A stretch of DNA of 22,155 bases, from positions 1-22,155 of the forward strand of contig UROZ01000022.1 of NCBI GenBank assembly GCA_900549655.1. The letters are read 5' to 3'. The stretch is from an uncultured Collinsella sp. Lineage in GTDB: Bacteria; Actinomycetota; Coriobacteriia; Coriobacteriales; Coriobacteriaceae. The position numbers and the translations under genes were made by a program. Shown here piece after piece: positions 13,640-20,791 of this stretch. The notes beneath the pieces were generated by a model. That model made no database searches, was not told the DNA's origin, and saw only the letters and a list, made by a program, of their open reading frames with translations. Every line of letters begins with the position of its first letter. Positions within the stretch are counted from its first letter, which is position 1.

Positions 13640-14785
13640 CTAGAGCACCTCCGTGTAGCTGCCAAAGTAGGTGAAGCTCTCGCACACGTCATCGATGGAG
13701 GCGAGCAAGTCGTCGAGGGCCCTGCTGCCAAAGGGGCAGTCCAGGTCAAAGTAGAACATAAACTCAAAGTCATGCCCGGGGATGGGACGGCTCTCGAGCT
13801 TGATGAGGTTGATGTTGAGCGCATAGAAACGCTCGAGTACGCGGTAGAGGGCACCCGGCTCATTGGCCGTGGTGATCATGAGCGAGGTGCGGTTGGCACC
13901 GGGGTAGACGCGCGGCTCGCGGCTGATGACGACAAAGCGCGTGTAGTTGTTGTCCGAGTCTTGGATATTGGGCTCCAACACCTCGAGGCCATACAGCGTG
14001 GCACAGCTGCGCGATGCGATGGCGGCAACATCGGTGCGTTCGGAGTTGGCGACCATCTCAGCCGACATGGCCGTGTTGGGGTACTTGGTGGCATGCAGGT
14101 CGTGCGCCTCGATAAAGCCGGCGCATTGGGCAATGGCCTGGCCGTGGCTGTAGACCTCGTGCACGTCCGCAAGCTTGGTGCCGGGCTTGACGAGCAAGTT
14201 GTGGTCGATTTTGAGGCGAAGCGAGCGCACGATGTGGAAGTCGAACTGGGCGAGCAGGTCGTAGACGGCGTTGACGGAACCTGCGGTGGAGTTTTCGATG
14301 GGCAGTACGCCAAACTCGCAGAAGCCGTCGCGCACGGCGCGCATAACGCCCTCGAAGGTCTCGAAGAACGCGATATCGGGCACGTCGAAGAGCTTGCACG
14401 CGGCGATCTGGCTATAGGCGCCCTCAACGCCCTGGCAGGCGACGCTGGCAGTCTGGGGGAAGGGCGTGTCGAAGGCCTCGGCAGTGACGTGGGCCTTTTG
14501 CGAGACCGTGATGCCCTTGAGTTCGTTGATATAGCGCTGCTGCTCGGCCTTGCTCATGCTCATGAGGAGGCGGAACAGCGTGATGGTCTGCGCCTCGTAG
14601 CGCTCGGGCGCGCGACTGGCAAGGTTGTTGAGCTTGGAGCGCTCACGGGCGGGGTCGAAGACGGCCTTGCCCATCTCGATTTTTGACTTGGCGACCTCGG
14701 TGGCAATGTCCATGCGCTCGACAAAACTGTTGAGGAGCGTGGTGTCGATGCCATCGATGGCCTGGCGAATGTCGGCAAGGTCCAT
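13640..14785 (-). CDS. pheA: Bifunctional chorismate mutase / prephenate dehydratase (P-protein)
   Basis: The 381-residue protein converts chorismate to prephenate and then to phenylpyruvate, the committed route to phenylalanine. Residues 1 to about 90 are an all-helical AroQ-class chorismate mutase (IRQAIDGIDTTLL, then a conserved Arg/Lys-rich helix). Residues about 110-290 are the dehydratase: QGVEGAYSQIA, PIENSTAGSV and the catalytic NYTRF motif. The C-terminal ACT domain has GALYRVL and ESRP, the phenylalanine-binding motifs, so feedback inhibition by phenylalanine is expected. AAAGGGG precedes the ATG at 14785. A 153-base gap with a long inverted repeat separates it from aroC upstream. 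Confidence 0.96.
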   Translation of the reverse strand: MDLADIRQAIDGIDTTLLNSFVERMDIATEVAKSKIEMGKAVFDPARERSKLNNLASRAPERYEAQTITLFRLLMSMSKAEQQRYINELKGITVSQKAHVTAEAFDTPFPQTASVACQGVEGAYSQIAACKLFDVPDIAFFETFEGVMRAVRDGFCEFGVLPIENSTAGSVNAVYDLLAQFDFHIVRSLRLKIDHNLLVKPGTKLADVHEVYSHGQAIAQCAGFIEAHDLHATKYPNTAMSAEMVANSERTDVAAIASRSCATLYGLEVLEPNIQDSDNNYTRFVVISREPRVYPGANRTSLMITTANEPGALYRVLERFYALNINLIKLESRPIPGHDFEFMFYFDLDCPFGSRALDDLLASIDDVCESFTYFGSYTEVL

Positions 14786-14812
14786 GGGGACCCCTTTCGT
14801 GAATCGTTGCCT

Positions 14813-14924
14813 GGGGTAGTTAATTTGGGACGGGGCTTTTTAGCTGCCCCGGCAGTTAGCACGACGGTTTGGCCGATTCGCGGTCGGGGTAGCTAAAAAA
14901 GCCCCGTCCCAAATTAACTACCCC
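14813..14924. repeat. Long imperfect inverted repeat (about 40-base arms) between aroC and pheA
   Basis: The left arm (14813-14851) and right arm (14886-14924) are near-perfect reverse complements. Both begin or end with the GGGGTAGTTAATTTGGGACG sequence, differ by one base in the T/A run (five versus six) and diverge slightly at the inner end. A small inner hairpin CTGCC/GGCAG lies at 14844-14855. No reading frame is present. The structure is like a MITE, a REP-pair or another nonautonomous palindromic element inserted in the widest gap of the operon. In RNA it would fold into a strong hairpin between the aroC and pheA messages. Confidence 0.85.
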
Positions 14925-14938
14925 TGGGTTGGTGGGGC

Positions 14939-16036
14939 TTAGCGCTGGGCGGCGTCCTCGAGGAGAGCGTCCCAGATGGCGAGGGCGGCGGCTGCTTCGG
15001 CTACGGGGACGGCTCGGGGGACGATGCAGGGATCGTGGCGGCCGTGGATCGAGAGCTCGGCATTTTCCATGGCGTCCATGTCTACGGTCTGCTGCTCGCG
15101 GCCAATCGAGGGCGTTGGCTTTACGGCCATGCGCCACATGACGGGCGCGCCGGTCGAAATACCGCCCAGGATGCCGCCGGCGTTATTGGACTCGACTTCG
15201 ATCTCGCCGGTCTCGGCATCGATGCGATACGGATCGTTGTTCTCGCTGCCGCGCATGGCGGCCACGGCAAAGCCCATGCCAAACTCCACGCCCTTTACGG
15301 CGGGAATGCCAAACGCGATTTGCGCGATGCGGTTCTCGATGCCGTCGAACATGGGGTCGCCGATGCCCGTGGGAAGCCCGTAAATGCCGCACTCCACGAT
15401 GCCGCCGATGCTGTCGAGCTCGTCGCGCGCGGCAAGAATCTCCTCGCGCATGCGGCCGGCTGCGGCGGCGTCAATGCACGGCAGATCGTTCGTAAGGATT
15501 GCCTTGCGGTCGGCCTCGCGATAGACCATATCGTCCATCGGCAGGTCGGAGATGCCGCCGATCTGCGCGACGTGCGCCATGACCTGAATGCCGCGGGCCT
15601 CAAGTGCCTGCAGCGCAATGCCGCCGGCGATGCATAAGGGGGCCGTTAGGCGGCCGGAAAAATGCCCGCCACCAGCGACATCGTGCATGTTGTGATACTT
15701 CACGCGCGCAGGGAAGTCCGCATGTCCGGGACGGGGCTTGCGGCGCAGCTCGGTGTAATCATTGGAGCGCGTGTTGGTGTTCTCGATAATCGCGGCGATG
15801 GGCGCGCCGGTGGTATGTCCATCGATCACACCGGCGATGATATGCGCTGCGTCGGCCTCGCGGCGTTTGGTTGCGGTCTCGTCGCGGCCGGGGGCGCGAC
15901 GGTCGAGGAAGGCCTGCAGCTTCTCCTGGTCCACGGCGATGCCCGCCGGGATGCCATCGAGCGAGCAGCCGATAGCGGGGGAGTGCGATTGGCCGAAGAT
16001 GCTTAAGTGCAAGACGTTGCCAAAGGTCGAGGACAT
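14939..16036 (-). CDS. aroC: Chorismate synthase
   Basis: The 365-residue enzyme makes chorismate from 5-enolpyruvylshikimate-3-phosphate, the seventh step, and needs reduced FMN. The first family signature is GQSHSPAIGCSLDGIPAG at about 15-32. The FMN and substrate-binding blocks RRKPRPGHADFPARVKY, GGGHFSGRLTAPLCIAGGIA and the C-terminal SNNAGGILGGISTGAP are all present. The ATG at 16036 lies one base after the aroA stop, indicating tight coupling. It is the last gene before the inverted-repeat gap that separates it from pheA. Confidence 0.97.
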   Translation of the reverse strand: MSSTFGNVLHLSIFGQSHSPAIGCSLDGIPAGIAVDQEKLQAFLDRRAPGRDETATKRREADAAHIIAGVIDGHTTGAPIAAIIENTNTRSNDYTELRRKPRPGHADFPARVKYHNMHDVAGGGHFSGRLTAPLCIAGGIALQALEARGIQVMAHVAQIGGISDLPMDDMVYREADRKAILTNDLPCIDAAAAGRMREEILAARDELDSIGGIVECGIYGLPTGIGDPMFDGIENRIAQIAFGIPAVKGVEFGMGFAVAAMRGSENNDPYRIDAETGEIEVESNNAGGILGGISTGAPVMWRMAVKPTPSIGREQQTVDMDAMENAELSIHGRHDPCIVPRAVPVAEAAAALAIWDALLEDAAQR

Positions 16037-16037
16037 G

Positions 16038-17357
16038 CTATTCCTCCTCGAGTGTGACCTTGCCGCCCAGCAGGCGGTAGTGGTCGAAAAAATCGGGATA
16101 GGACTTGTTGACGGCCTCGGCGCCGTGGATCACGACCTCGCCGGTGGCACGGCTCGCGGCGATGGCGGCCATCATGGCGATGCGGTGGTCGTTGTGCGAA
16201 TCGACCTCGCCGCCGGTAAAGGCATCGACGCCCTTGATGATGAGGTCGTCGCCGGCAATACGCACCTGCGCGCCCAGCGCGGTGAGCTCGCGGGTGGTGG
16301 TGGCCAGGCGGTCGGATTCCTTGATACGCAGGCGGGCGCAATCGCGGATGAACGTGCGGCCTTGCGCCAGCGATGCCACGGCCGAGATAACGGGCACCAG
16401 GTCCGGAATGTCGTGGGCGCTCATCTCAAAGCCGGCGAGCTTGTCGGACTGCACGGTGGCGGCGTTGGTGGAGCGCACGATGCGGGCGCCAAAGCGCGAA
16501 AGCGCGGCAAGCACGTTGCGGTCGCCCTGTGCGGAGCTCAGGGACACGCCCTCGACGGTGATGGGGTCGGTGCCGATAGCGCCGGCACACAGCCAAAAGG
16601 CAGCGTTGGACCAGTCGCCCTCGACGGCCACGCTGCCGGGCGTGCGGTACGAGCCGCTGCTCACGCGGAAGTTCGTGACCTCGGGCTGGCCGTCCTTGGC
16701 CGGAATGCGCTCGACGTTGACCTCAACGCCAAAGGCCTTCATGGCCTGGATCGTTAGGTTGATGTAGGGGCGGCTCTCAATGAGGCCAGTCACCTGCACA
16801 CAGGAGGGCTGGGCGAGCAACGGGGCTGCCAGCAGCAGGCCGGAGATATACTGCGAGCTTACGTTGCCCGGCAGCACAAAGGTGCCCGGGCGCATGCGTC
16901 CGCTTGTCTTGAGCGGAAAACCGCCCAGACCCTGTAGGTCGCAGCCGGCGGCAATGATCTCGTCCGAGAGCGGGGACAGCGGGCGTGCGCCTAGGCGGCC
17001 CTGTCCCACAAAGGTTGCCTCTGCCCCCAGCGCGCAGGCGACGGGCAGCATAAAGCGGAGCGTGGAGCCGCTCTCGCCGCAGTCGAGCGTGCCGCCGGCA
17101 AGGGCCTTGAGCAGGCCGAACTCAATGCTCTTCATGGTGGGGTGGACCTGGAAGCCGTCCTCGACGGTCTCGATGCGGGCGCCGAGCGCCGTGAGGCAGC
17201 GGACCGTGGCCTCAATATCGGCGCAGGTGGTGTTGCAGGTCACATGCGTCTCTCCGTTGGCAAGGGCAGCGCAGATGATGAGACGGTGCGCCATCGACTT
17301 GGACGCGATGGCGGGAACGGTGCCCTTAAGCGGGGACGGGGTGATGCGGGCTAGCAT
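16038..17357 (-). CDS. aroA: 5-enolpyruvylshikimate-3-phosphate synthase
   Basis: The 439-residue enzyme transfers the enolpyruvyl group of PEP to shikimate-3-phosphate, the sixth step and the target of glyphosate. The N-terminal substrate motif is ASKSMAHR with Lys20, followed by the GESGSTLRFMLPVA block and, near the C-terminus, RLRIKESDR and the DHRIAMM motif. I chose ATG 17357 because the family normally starts MLARITPSPLKG. The frame is open to 17600, but the extra 81 residues overlap aroB out of frame and do not look like protein. The start overlaps the end of aroB by seven bases, a sign of translational coupling. Confidence 0.96.
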   Translation of the reverse strand: MLARITPSPLKGTVPAIASKSMAHRLIICAALANGETHVTCNTTCADIEATVRCLTALGARIETVEDGFQVHPTMKSIEFGLLKALAGGTLDCGESGSTLRFMLPVACALGAEATFVGQGRLGARPLSPLSDEIIAAGCDLQGLGGFPLKTSGRMRPGTFVLPGNVSSQYISGLLLAAPLLAQPSCVQVTGLIESRPYINLTIQAMKAFGVEVNVERIPAKDGQPEVTNFRVSSGSYRTPGSVAVEGDWSNAAFWLCAGAIGTDPITVEGVSLSSAQGDRNVLAALSRFGARIVRSTNAATVQSDKLAGFEMSAHDIPDLVPVISAVASLAQGRTFIRDCARLRIKESDRLATTTRELTALGAQVRIAGDDLIIKGVDAFTGGEVDSHNDHRIAMMAAIAASRATGEVVIHGAEAVNKSYPDFFDHYRLLGGKVTLEEE

Positions 17358-18457
17358 GCGGATGCGTCTCCCTTCTGGCCGAGGCCCTCGGCAATGAGTT
17401 CGTGGAAAGTGGAAAGCGGCATGCGGTCGATGCTGCAGCGGCCAATGCCGTGCGGAATCACCAGGTCGATGGTGTCGCCCGCGCGCTTCTTGTCGTGGAG
17501 CGCCTCGGCAAAAACGGCATCGGCATCTAGGTCGCAGCGGGTCTTGAGGCCATGGCGGGCGCAGAGCTCCTCGATACGACCGGGCAGTGCAGCATCGCAA
17601 ATGCCGTGCAGAGCCGCGGCGCGCGTGATGATGCCCATGCCGATCGACACACAGTTGCCGTGTCCGAGCTCAAAGTGCTCGCAGGCCTCGACGGCGTGTC
17701 CGGCGCTGTGTCCAAAGTTGAGGAGCTTGCGCTGGTTGGTTTCGCGCTCGTCGGCGACGACCACGGCGCGCTTGATGTCGATATTGCGGGCGATGATGAG
17801 CGCTACGCGCGCCACATCGCGGTTGAGCAGCTCCAGCGTGAGTGGGGTCTTCTCCAGCTCGGCGAAAAGCTCTGGGTCGGCGATCACGGCGTGCTTGACG
17901 ACCTCGCCGCAGCCGTCGGCGAACTGCTCGGGCGTGAGGGTGGCCAGGCACCCCACGTCGGCGATAACCACGCTCGGCTGCCAAAAGGCGCCGGCCAAGT
18001 TCTTGCCTGCAGCCAGGTCGATGGCGGTCTTGCCACCCACCGACGAATCCACCATGGCGAGCAGGCTCGTCGGGATCTGCACAAACTTGCAGCCGCGCAT
18101 GTAGGTGGCGGCCACAAAGCCCGCCACGTCGCCCACGACGCCGCCGCCGAGTGCCACGATCACGTCGGAGCGCGAAAGCTCGTGCTCTGCCACAAACTCC
18201 ATAATGGCAACATAGGTTTCGGCGCGCTTATGGGCCTCTCCGGCCTCGAAGGTGCAGATGCTCACCTCGTAGCCTGACGCCTCCAGGCTCTGCTTAACGG
18301 GCATCTGGTAGAGCGGGCCCACGTTGGTGTCCGTCACGATGACGGCCTTGGTACCGCCGGCAGTGGCGCGCACGAGTGGTCCCGCCTGCTCCAGCAAAAA
18401 CGTGCCAACATGCACCTGGTAGGGGCGTGCAGTGTCGATATCGATGGTAATCGCCAT
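17351..18457 (-). CDS. aroB: 3-dehydroquinate synthase
   Basis: The 368-residue enzyme cyclises DAHP to 3-dehydroquinate using NAD+ and a divalent metal, the second shikimate step. Landmarks are the EAHK block, GGGVVGDVAGFVAATYMRG, PTSLLAMVDSSVGGKTAID, the metal-binding Glu in DGCGEVVKHA, and the His-containing NFGHSAGHAVE and FELGHGN motifs that complete the metal site. AAAGGACC lies just before the ATG. It follows tyrA with a 36-base gap and overlaps aroA by seven bases. Nothing in the sequence suggests a defect. Confidence 0.97.
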   Translation of the reverse strand: MAITIDIDTARPYQVHVGTFLLEQAGPLVRATAGGTKAVIVTDTNVGPLYQMPVKQSLEASGYEVSICTFEAGEAHKRAETYVAIMEFVAEHELSRSDVIVALGGGVVGDVAGFVAATYMRGCKFVQIPTSLLAMVDSSVGGKTAIDLAAGKNLAGAFWQPSVVIADVGCLATLTPEQFADGCGEVVKHAVIADPELFAELEKTPLTLELLNRDVARVALIIARNIDIKRAVVVADERETNQRKLLNFGHSAGHAVEACEHFELGHGNCVSIGMGIITRAAALHGICDAALPGRIEELCARHGLKTRCDLDADAVFAEALHDKKRAGDTIDLVIPHGIGRCSIDRMPLSTFHELIAEGLGQKGDASAC

Positions 18458-18493
18458 AAGCTTCGGTCCTTTCGACCTGGCGTGATAGGTGGT

Positions 18494-19408
18494 CTAGTGG
18501 GAGGTCTCGTCGTCGAGCGCGCGCTTAATGCGGTCGCCCTCGGCAAGGAGATTCTCCAGATAGCGCTGGTCGCGGTCCTTAAGGGCGCGGCTGTAGGCGC
18601 CGAGCGAATCGATCAGATGGTCGATCTCGAAGGCAAGCGCATCGGCGTCGTCGATCATGAGCTCGGACCACATCTGAGGATTGAGGTGCGCCACACGGGT
18701 GAGATCGCGGTAGCTACCGGCCGAAAAGCCGTGGTGGACCTGGGCAGTGGGGCTCTTGACGTAGGCGTTGGATACCACGTGCGCAAGCTGGCTCGTGAAG
18801 GCGATGACGCGGTCGTGCTCGGCGGCGCTGGTCACGCTGAACTTGCCAAAGCCCAAGGGGCGCACCATCTCGCGCACCTGGCCCAAAAGCTCCAGCTTAA
18901 GTGCGTCGTCCACCGCGGGCGGCACGAGCACGAGCGGGGCGCCCTGGAACAGGTCGGCGCGGGAGTGTGCGTAGCCCGAGTACTGCGTGCCCGCCATGGG
19001 GTGCGCGCCCACAAAGTAAAAGCCGTGCTCGCGGGCAAGCTCAAAGGCGCGCTCGCACACGATGCCCTTGACGCCCACCGTGTCGATCACCACGGGGCCC
19101 ATGATGGCGTCGGTGTCGGTGGCGTCGGCGAGTGCCTGGGCATGCGCCTCGAGCCACTCGATGCAGGCCTCGGGATAGCAGGCAAGGACGATGATGTCGC
19201 ATTCGCCGAGCGTCTCGTCGTTGAGCTCGCCGGCAACGGTGCCCATGCTGGCCGCCGTCATGACGTCGTCATCGGGGTCCCAGGCCAGCACGCGGACGCC
19301 CGCCTGCGCATAGCCGCGGGCAAAACTGCCGCCGATGAGGCCAAGGCCCACGATGCCGGCGCACTTGGGGCCGCCCTGGTTAACGCGCGCGTTTCTCACC
19401 GTACCCAT
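18494..19408 (-). CDS. tyrA: Prephenate dehydrogenase
   Basis: The 304-residue enzyme oxidatively decarboxylates prephenate to 4-hydroxyphenylpyruvate, the committed step to tyrosine. It opens with a Rossmann fingerprint GIVGLGLIGGS at about 18-28. The catalytic block GAHPMAGTQYSG carries the conserved histidine, and HVVSNAY and HHGFSAGSYRDLTRVA follow in the helical dimer domain. No C-terminal ACT domain is present, so tyrosine inhibition, if any, would use the catalytic domain. The ATG at 19408 is three bases after the aroF stop, with GGAG inside the end of aroF as the ribosome site. Confidence 0.95.
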   Translation of the reverse strand: MGTVRNARVNQGGPKCAGIVGLGLIGGSFARGYAQAGVRVLAWDPDDDVMTAASMGTVAGELNDETLGECDIIVLACYPEACIEWLEAHAQALADATDTDAIMGPVVIDTVGVKGIVCERAFELAREHGFYFVGAHPMAGTQYSGYAHSRADLFQGAPLVLVPPAVDDALKLELLGQVREMVRPLGFGKFSVTSAAEHDRVIAFTSQLAHVVSNAYVKSPTAQVHHGFSAGSYRDLTRVAHLNPQMWSELMIDDADALAFEIDHLIDSLGAYSRALKDRDQRYLENLLAEGDRIKRALDDETSH

Positions 19409-19411
19409 GGG

Positions 19412-20434
19412 CTACTCCATGGTCTCTTGGCAGACAACCTCGCGGATGGCGCGGATGCGGCGCATGGTGTCGTCGAACTGATCGGGGGTGAGGGCCTGGG
19501 CGCCGTCGGACCAGGCGCGGCTCGGCTCGTCGTGGACCTCGATCTCCAGGCCGTTGGCACCGCAGGCGGTCGCGGCGAGCGCCATGGGCTCAACATAGCG
19601 GGTGTAGCCGGTGGCGTGGCTGGGGTCGGCGACGACGGGCAGGTGCGAAAGGTGGTGCAGCACCGGCACGGCGTTGAGGTCGAAGGTATTGCGGGTGCGG
19701 GTCTCGAAGGTGCGGATGCCGCGCTCGCACAGGATGACGTTGTCGTTGCCCTCGCTCATGATGTACTCGGCTGCCATGAGCAGCTCGTCGACGGTACCGG
19801 ACATGCCGCGCTTGAGCAGGATCGGGGTCTTGGTCTTACCGACCTCCTTGAGCAGGGGGAAGTTCTGGGCGTTGCGGGCGCCGATCTGCATGACGTCGAT
19901 CTTCTTGTCCAGGAAGACCTGCACGTCGCGTGGGTCCATGATCTCGGTGACGATCGGCATGTCGAGCTCGGCAGACGCCTCGCACAGCAGGTCGAGGCCG
20001 GCGGGGCCCATGCCCTGGTAGGCGTAGGGGGAGGTGCGGGGCTTGTAGGCACCGCCGCGCAGCATCGTGGCACCGGCGGCCTTCACGCGGCGTGCGATGC
20101 GGATGAGGTTCTCGCCCTCGACGGAGCAGGGACCGGCGATGACCTGGAACTGGTCGCCGCCGATCTTGACGCTGTGGCCGCAGTCGATGACGGAGTCCTC
20201 GGGGTGGAACTTGCGATTTGCGCGCTTGAACGGCTCGGAGACGCGCTGCACGCGCTCGACGACATCCATGGACTCGAGCAGGAACGGGTCGATCTTGGTC
20301 GTATCGCCCACCAGGCCGATAATCGTCTCGTTCTCGCCGCGCGAGACGTCGGTCTTCAGGCCTTTTTTCTCAATCCAGCTGACGATATGGCTGACGGCCT
20401 CGTCGCTGGCGCTCTGCTTTAGAATTGCAATCAT
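19412..20434 (-). CDS. aroF: 3-deoxy-7-phosphoheptulonate (DAHP) synthase, type I beta with N-terminal regulatory domain
   Basis: The 340-residue enzyme condenses PEP and erythrose-4-phosphate to DAHP, the entry step of the pathway. Residues 1 to about 70 form a small ferredoxin-like domain (MIAILKQSASDEAV onward), like the Thermotoga-type enzyme, which is a known site of aromatic amino acid feedback. The barrel follows with the metal- and PEP-binding blocks VIAGPCSVE, LRGGAYKPRTSPY, QIGARNAQNFPLL, PILLKRGM and VVADPSHATG. I chose ATG 20434, preceded by GAGAGG; an ATG at 20482 is in frame but its 16 extra residues come from the leader hairpin. It is the first gene of the operon. Confidence 0.95.
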   Translation of the reverse strand: MIAILKQSASDEAVSHIVSWIEKKGLKTDVSRGENETIIGLVGDTTKIDPFLLESMDVVERVQRVSEPFKRANRKFHPEDSVIDCGHSVKIGGDQFQVIAGPCSVEGENLIRIARRVKAAGATMLRGGAYKPRTSPYAYQGMGPAGLDLLCEASAELDMPIVTEIMDPRDVQVFLDKKIDVMQIGARNAQNFPLLKEVGKTKTPILLKRGMSGTVDELLMAAEYIMSEGNDNVILCERGIRTFETRTRNTFDLNAVPVLHHLSHLPVVADPSHATGYTRYVEPMALAATACGANGLEIEVHDEPSRAWSDGAQALTPDQFDDTMRRIRAIREVVCQETME

Positions 20435-20465
20435 GGTGTGCCTCTCACCTCGATGGATAACTTTT

Positions 20466-20492
20466 GCAAAAACGGCCCGCATTGCGAGCCGT
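20466..20492 (-). promoter_or_regulatory. Terminator-like hairpin in the aroF leader (possible attenuator)
   Basis: On the minus strand ACGGCTCGC (20492-20484) pairs with GCGGGCCGT (20480-20472) around a three-base loop with one wobble, and TTTTGC follows. It lies 32-58 bases upstream of the aroF ATG, inside the probable leader. A TATAAA at 20518-20513 is a candidate -10 box about 20 bases before the hairpin; its -35 is poor. The T-run is short, so termination may be partial. Confidence 0.5.
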
Positions 20493-20597
20493 GTATATAT
20501 GGTGCATGAAAGTTTATACTATCTGACTCGCTTTTGCCTTCTAAAGTGGGCCGTTGCACCGCGTCTCCCACGGAATTGCAAAGCTTTTTCTTTTATT

Positions 20598-20627
20598 TTG
20601 ATAGCCCGTGGTGCACTTGGGTATAAT
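20598..20627 (+). promoter_or_regulatory. Promoter of tRNA-Arg(CCG)
   Basis: A -35 TTGATA (20598-20603) and a -10 TATAAT (20622-20627) are separated by 18 bases. The -10 ends 11 bases before the mature tRNA, so the expected transcript starts close to the tRNA 5' end. Confidence 0.75.
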
Positions 20628-20638
20628 GCCAAACGTTG

Positions 20639-20715
20639 GCCCTATTAGCTCAGGGGATTAGAGCGTCTGCCTCCGGAGCAGAAGGTCGTTGGTTCGAATC
20701 CAACATGGGGCACCA
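20639..20715 (+). tRNA. tRNA-Arg (anticodon CCG)
   Basis: The 77-base cloverleaf has acceptor arms GCCCTAT and ATGGGGC (one G-T wobble), an anticodon stem TCTGC/GCAGA, loop CTCCGGA with CCG at 20673-20675, and T-loop GGTTCGAATCC. CCA is encoded at 20713-20715. It reads CGG. Confidence 0.95.
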
Positions 20716-20726
20716 TCGAACGTAAG

Positions 20727-20761
20727 ACCGTCCGAACCTCGCATGGTCCGGGCGGTTTTTC
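20727..20761 (+). terminator. Terminator after tRNA-Arg(CCG)
   Basis: A 12-pair stem is formed by ACCGTCCGAACC (20727-20738) and GGTCCGGGCGGT (20745-20756) with two wobbles and a six-base loop, followed by TTTTC. It separates the tRNA from the P-type ATPase gene. Confidence 0.8.
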
Positions 20762-20791
20762 TTATACCGACGCGACGTGATGGGACGTGGT

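Noticed and set aside
13583..14686. A 367-codon plus-strand frame opposite pheA
   Set aside because: It is a shadow of pheA, with no recognisable motif and no independent ribosome site; pheA on the other strand is unambiguous.
16038..17600. An extended aroA starting at 17600
   Set aside because: The extra 81 residues overlap aroB in another frame and do not resemble any EPSP synthase; ATG 17357 gives the normal N-terminus.
18410..20422. A 670-codon open frame on the plus strand
   Set aside because: It lies antisense to aroB, tyrA and aroF, which have complete family motifs. Its translation is rich in Gly, Ala, Val and Asp-His repeats, typical of the shadow frame of high-G+C genes.
20435..20507. 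A leader peptide starting at the minus-strand ATG 20507, containing Tyr and Phe codons
   Set aside because: It has no ribosome site, would begin at or before the likely transcript start, and has only scattered Tyr and Phe codons rather than a run.
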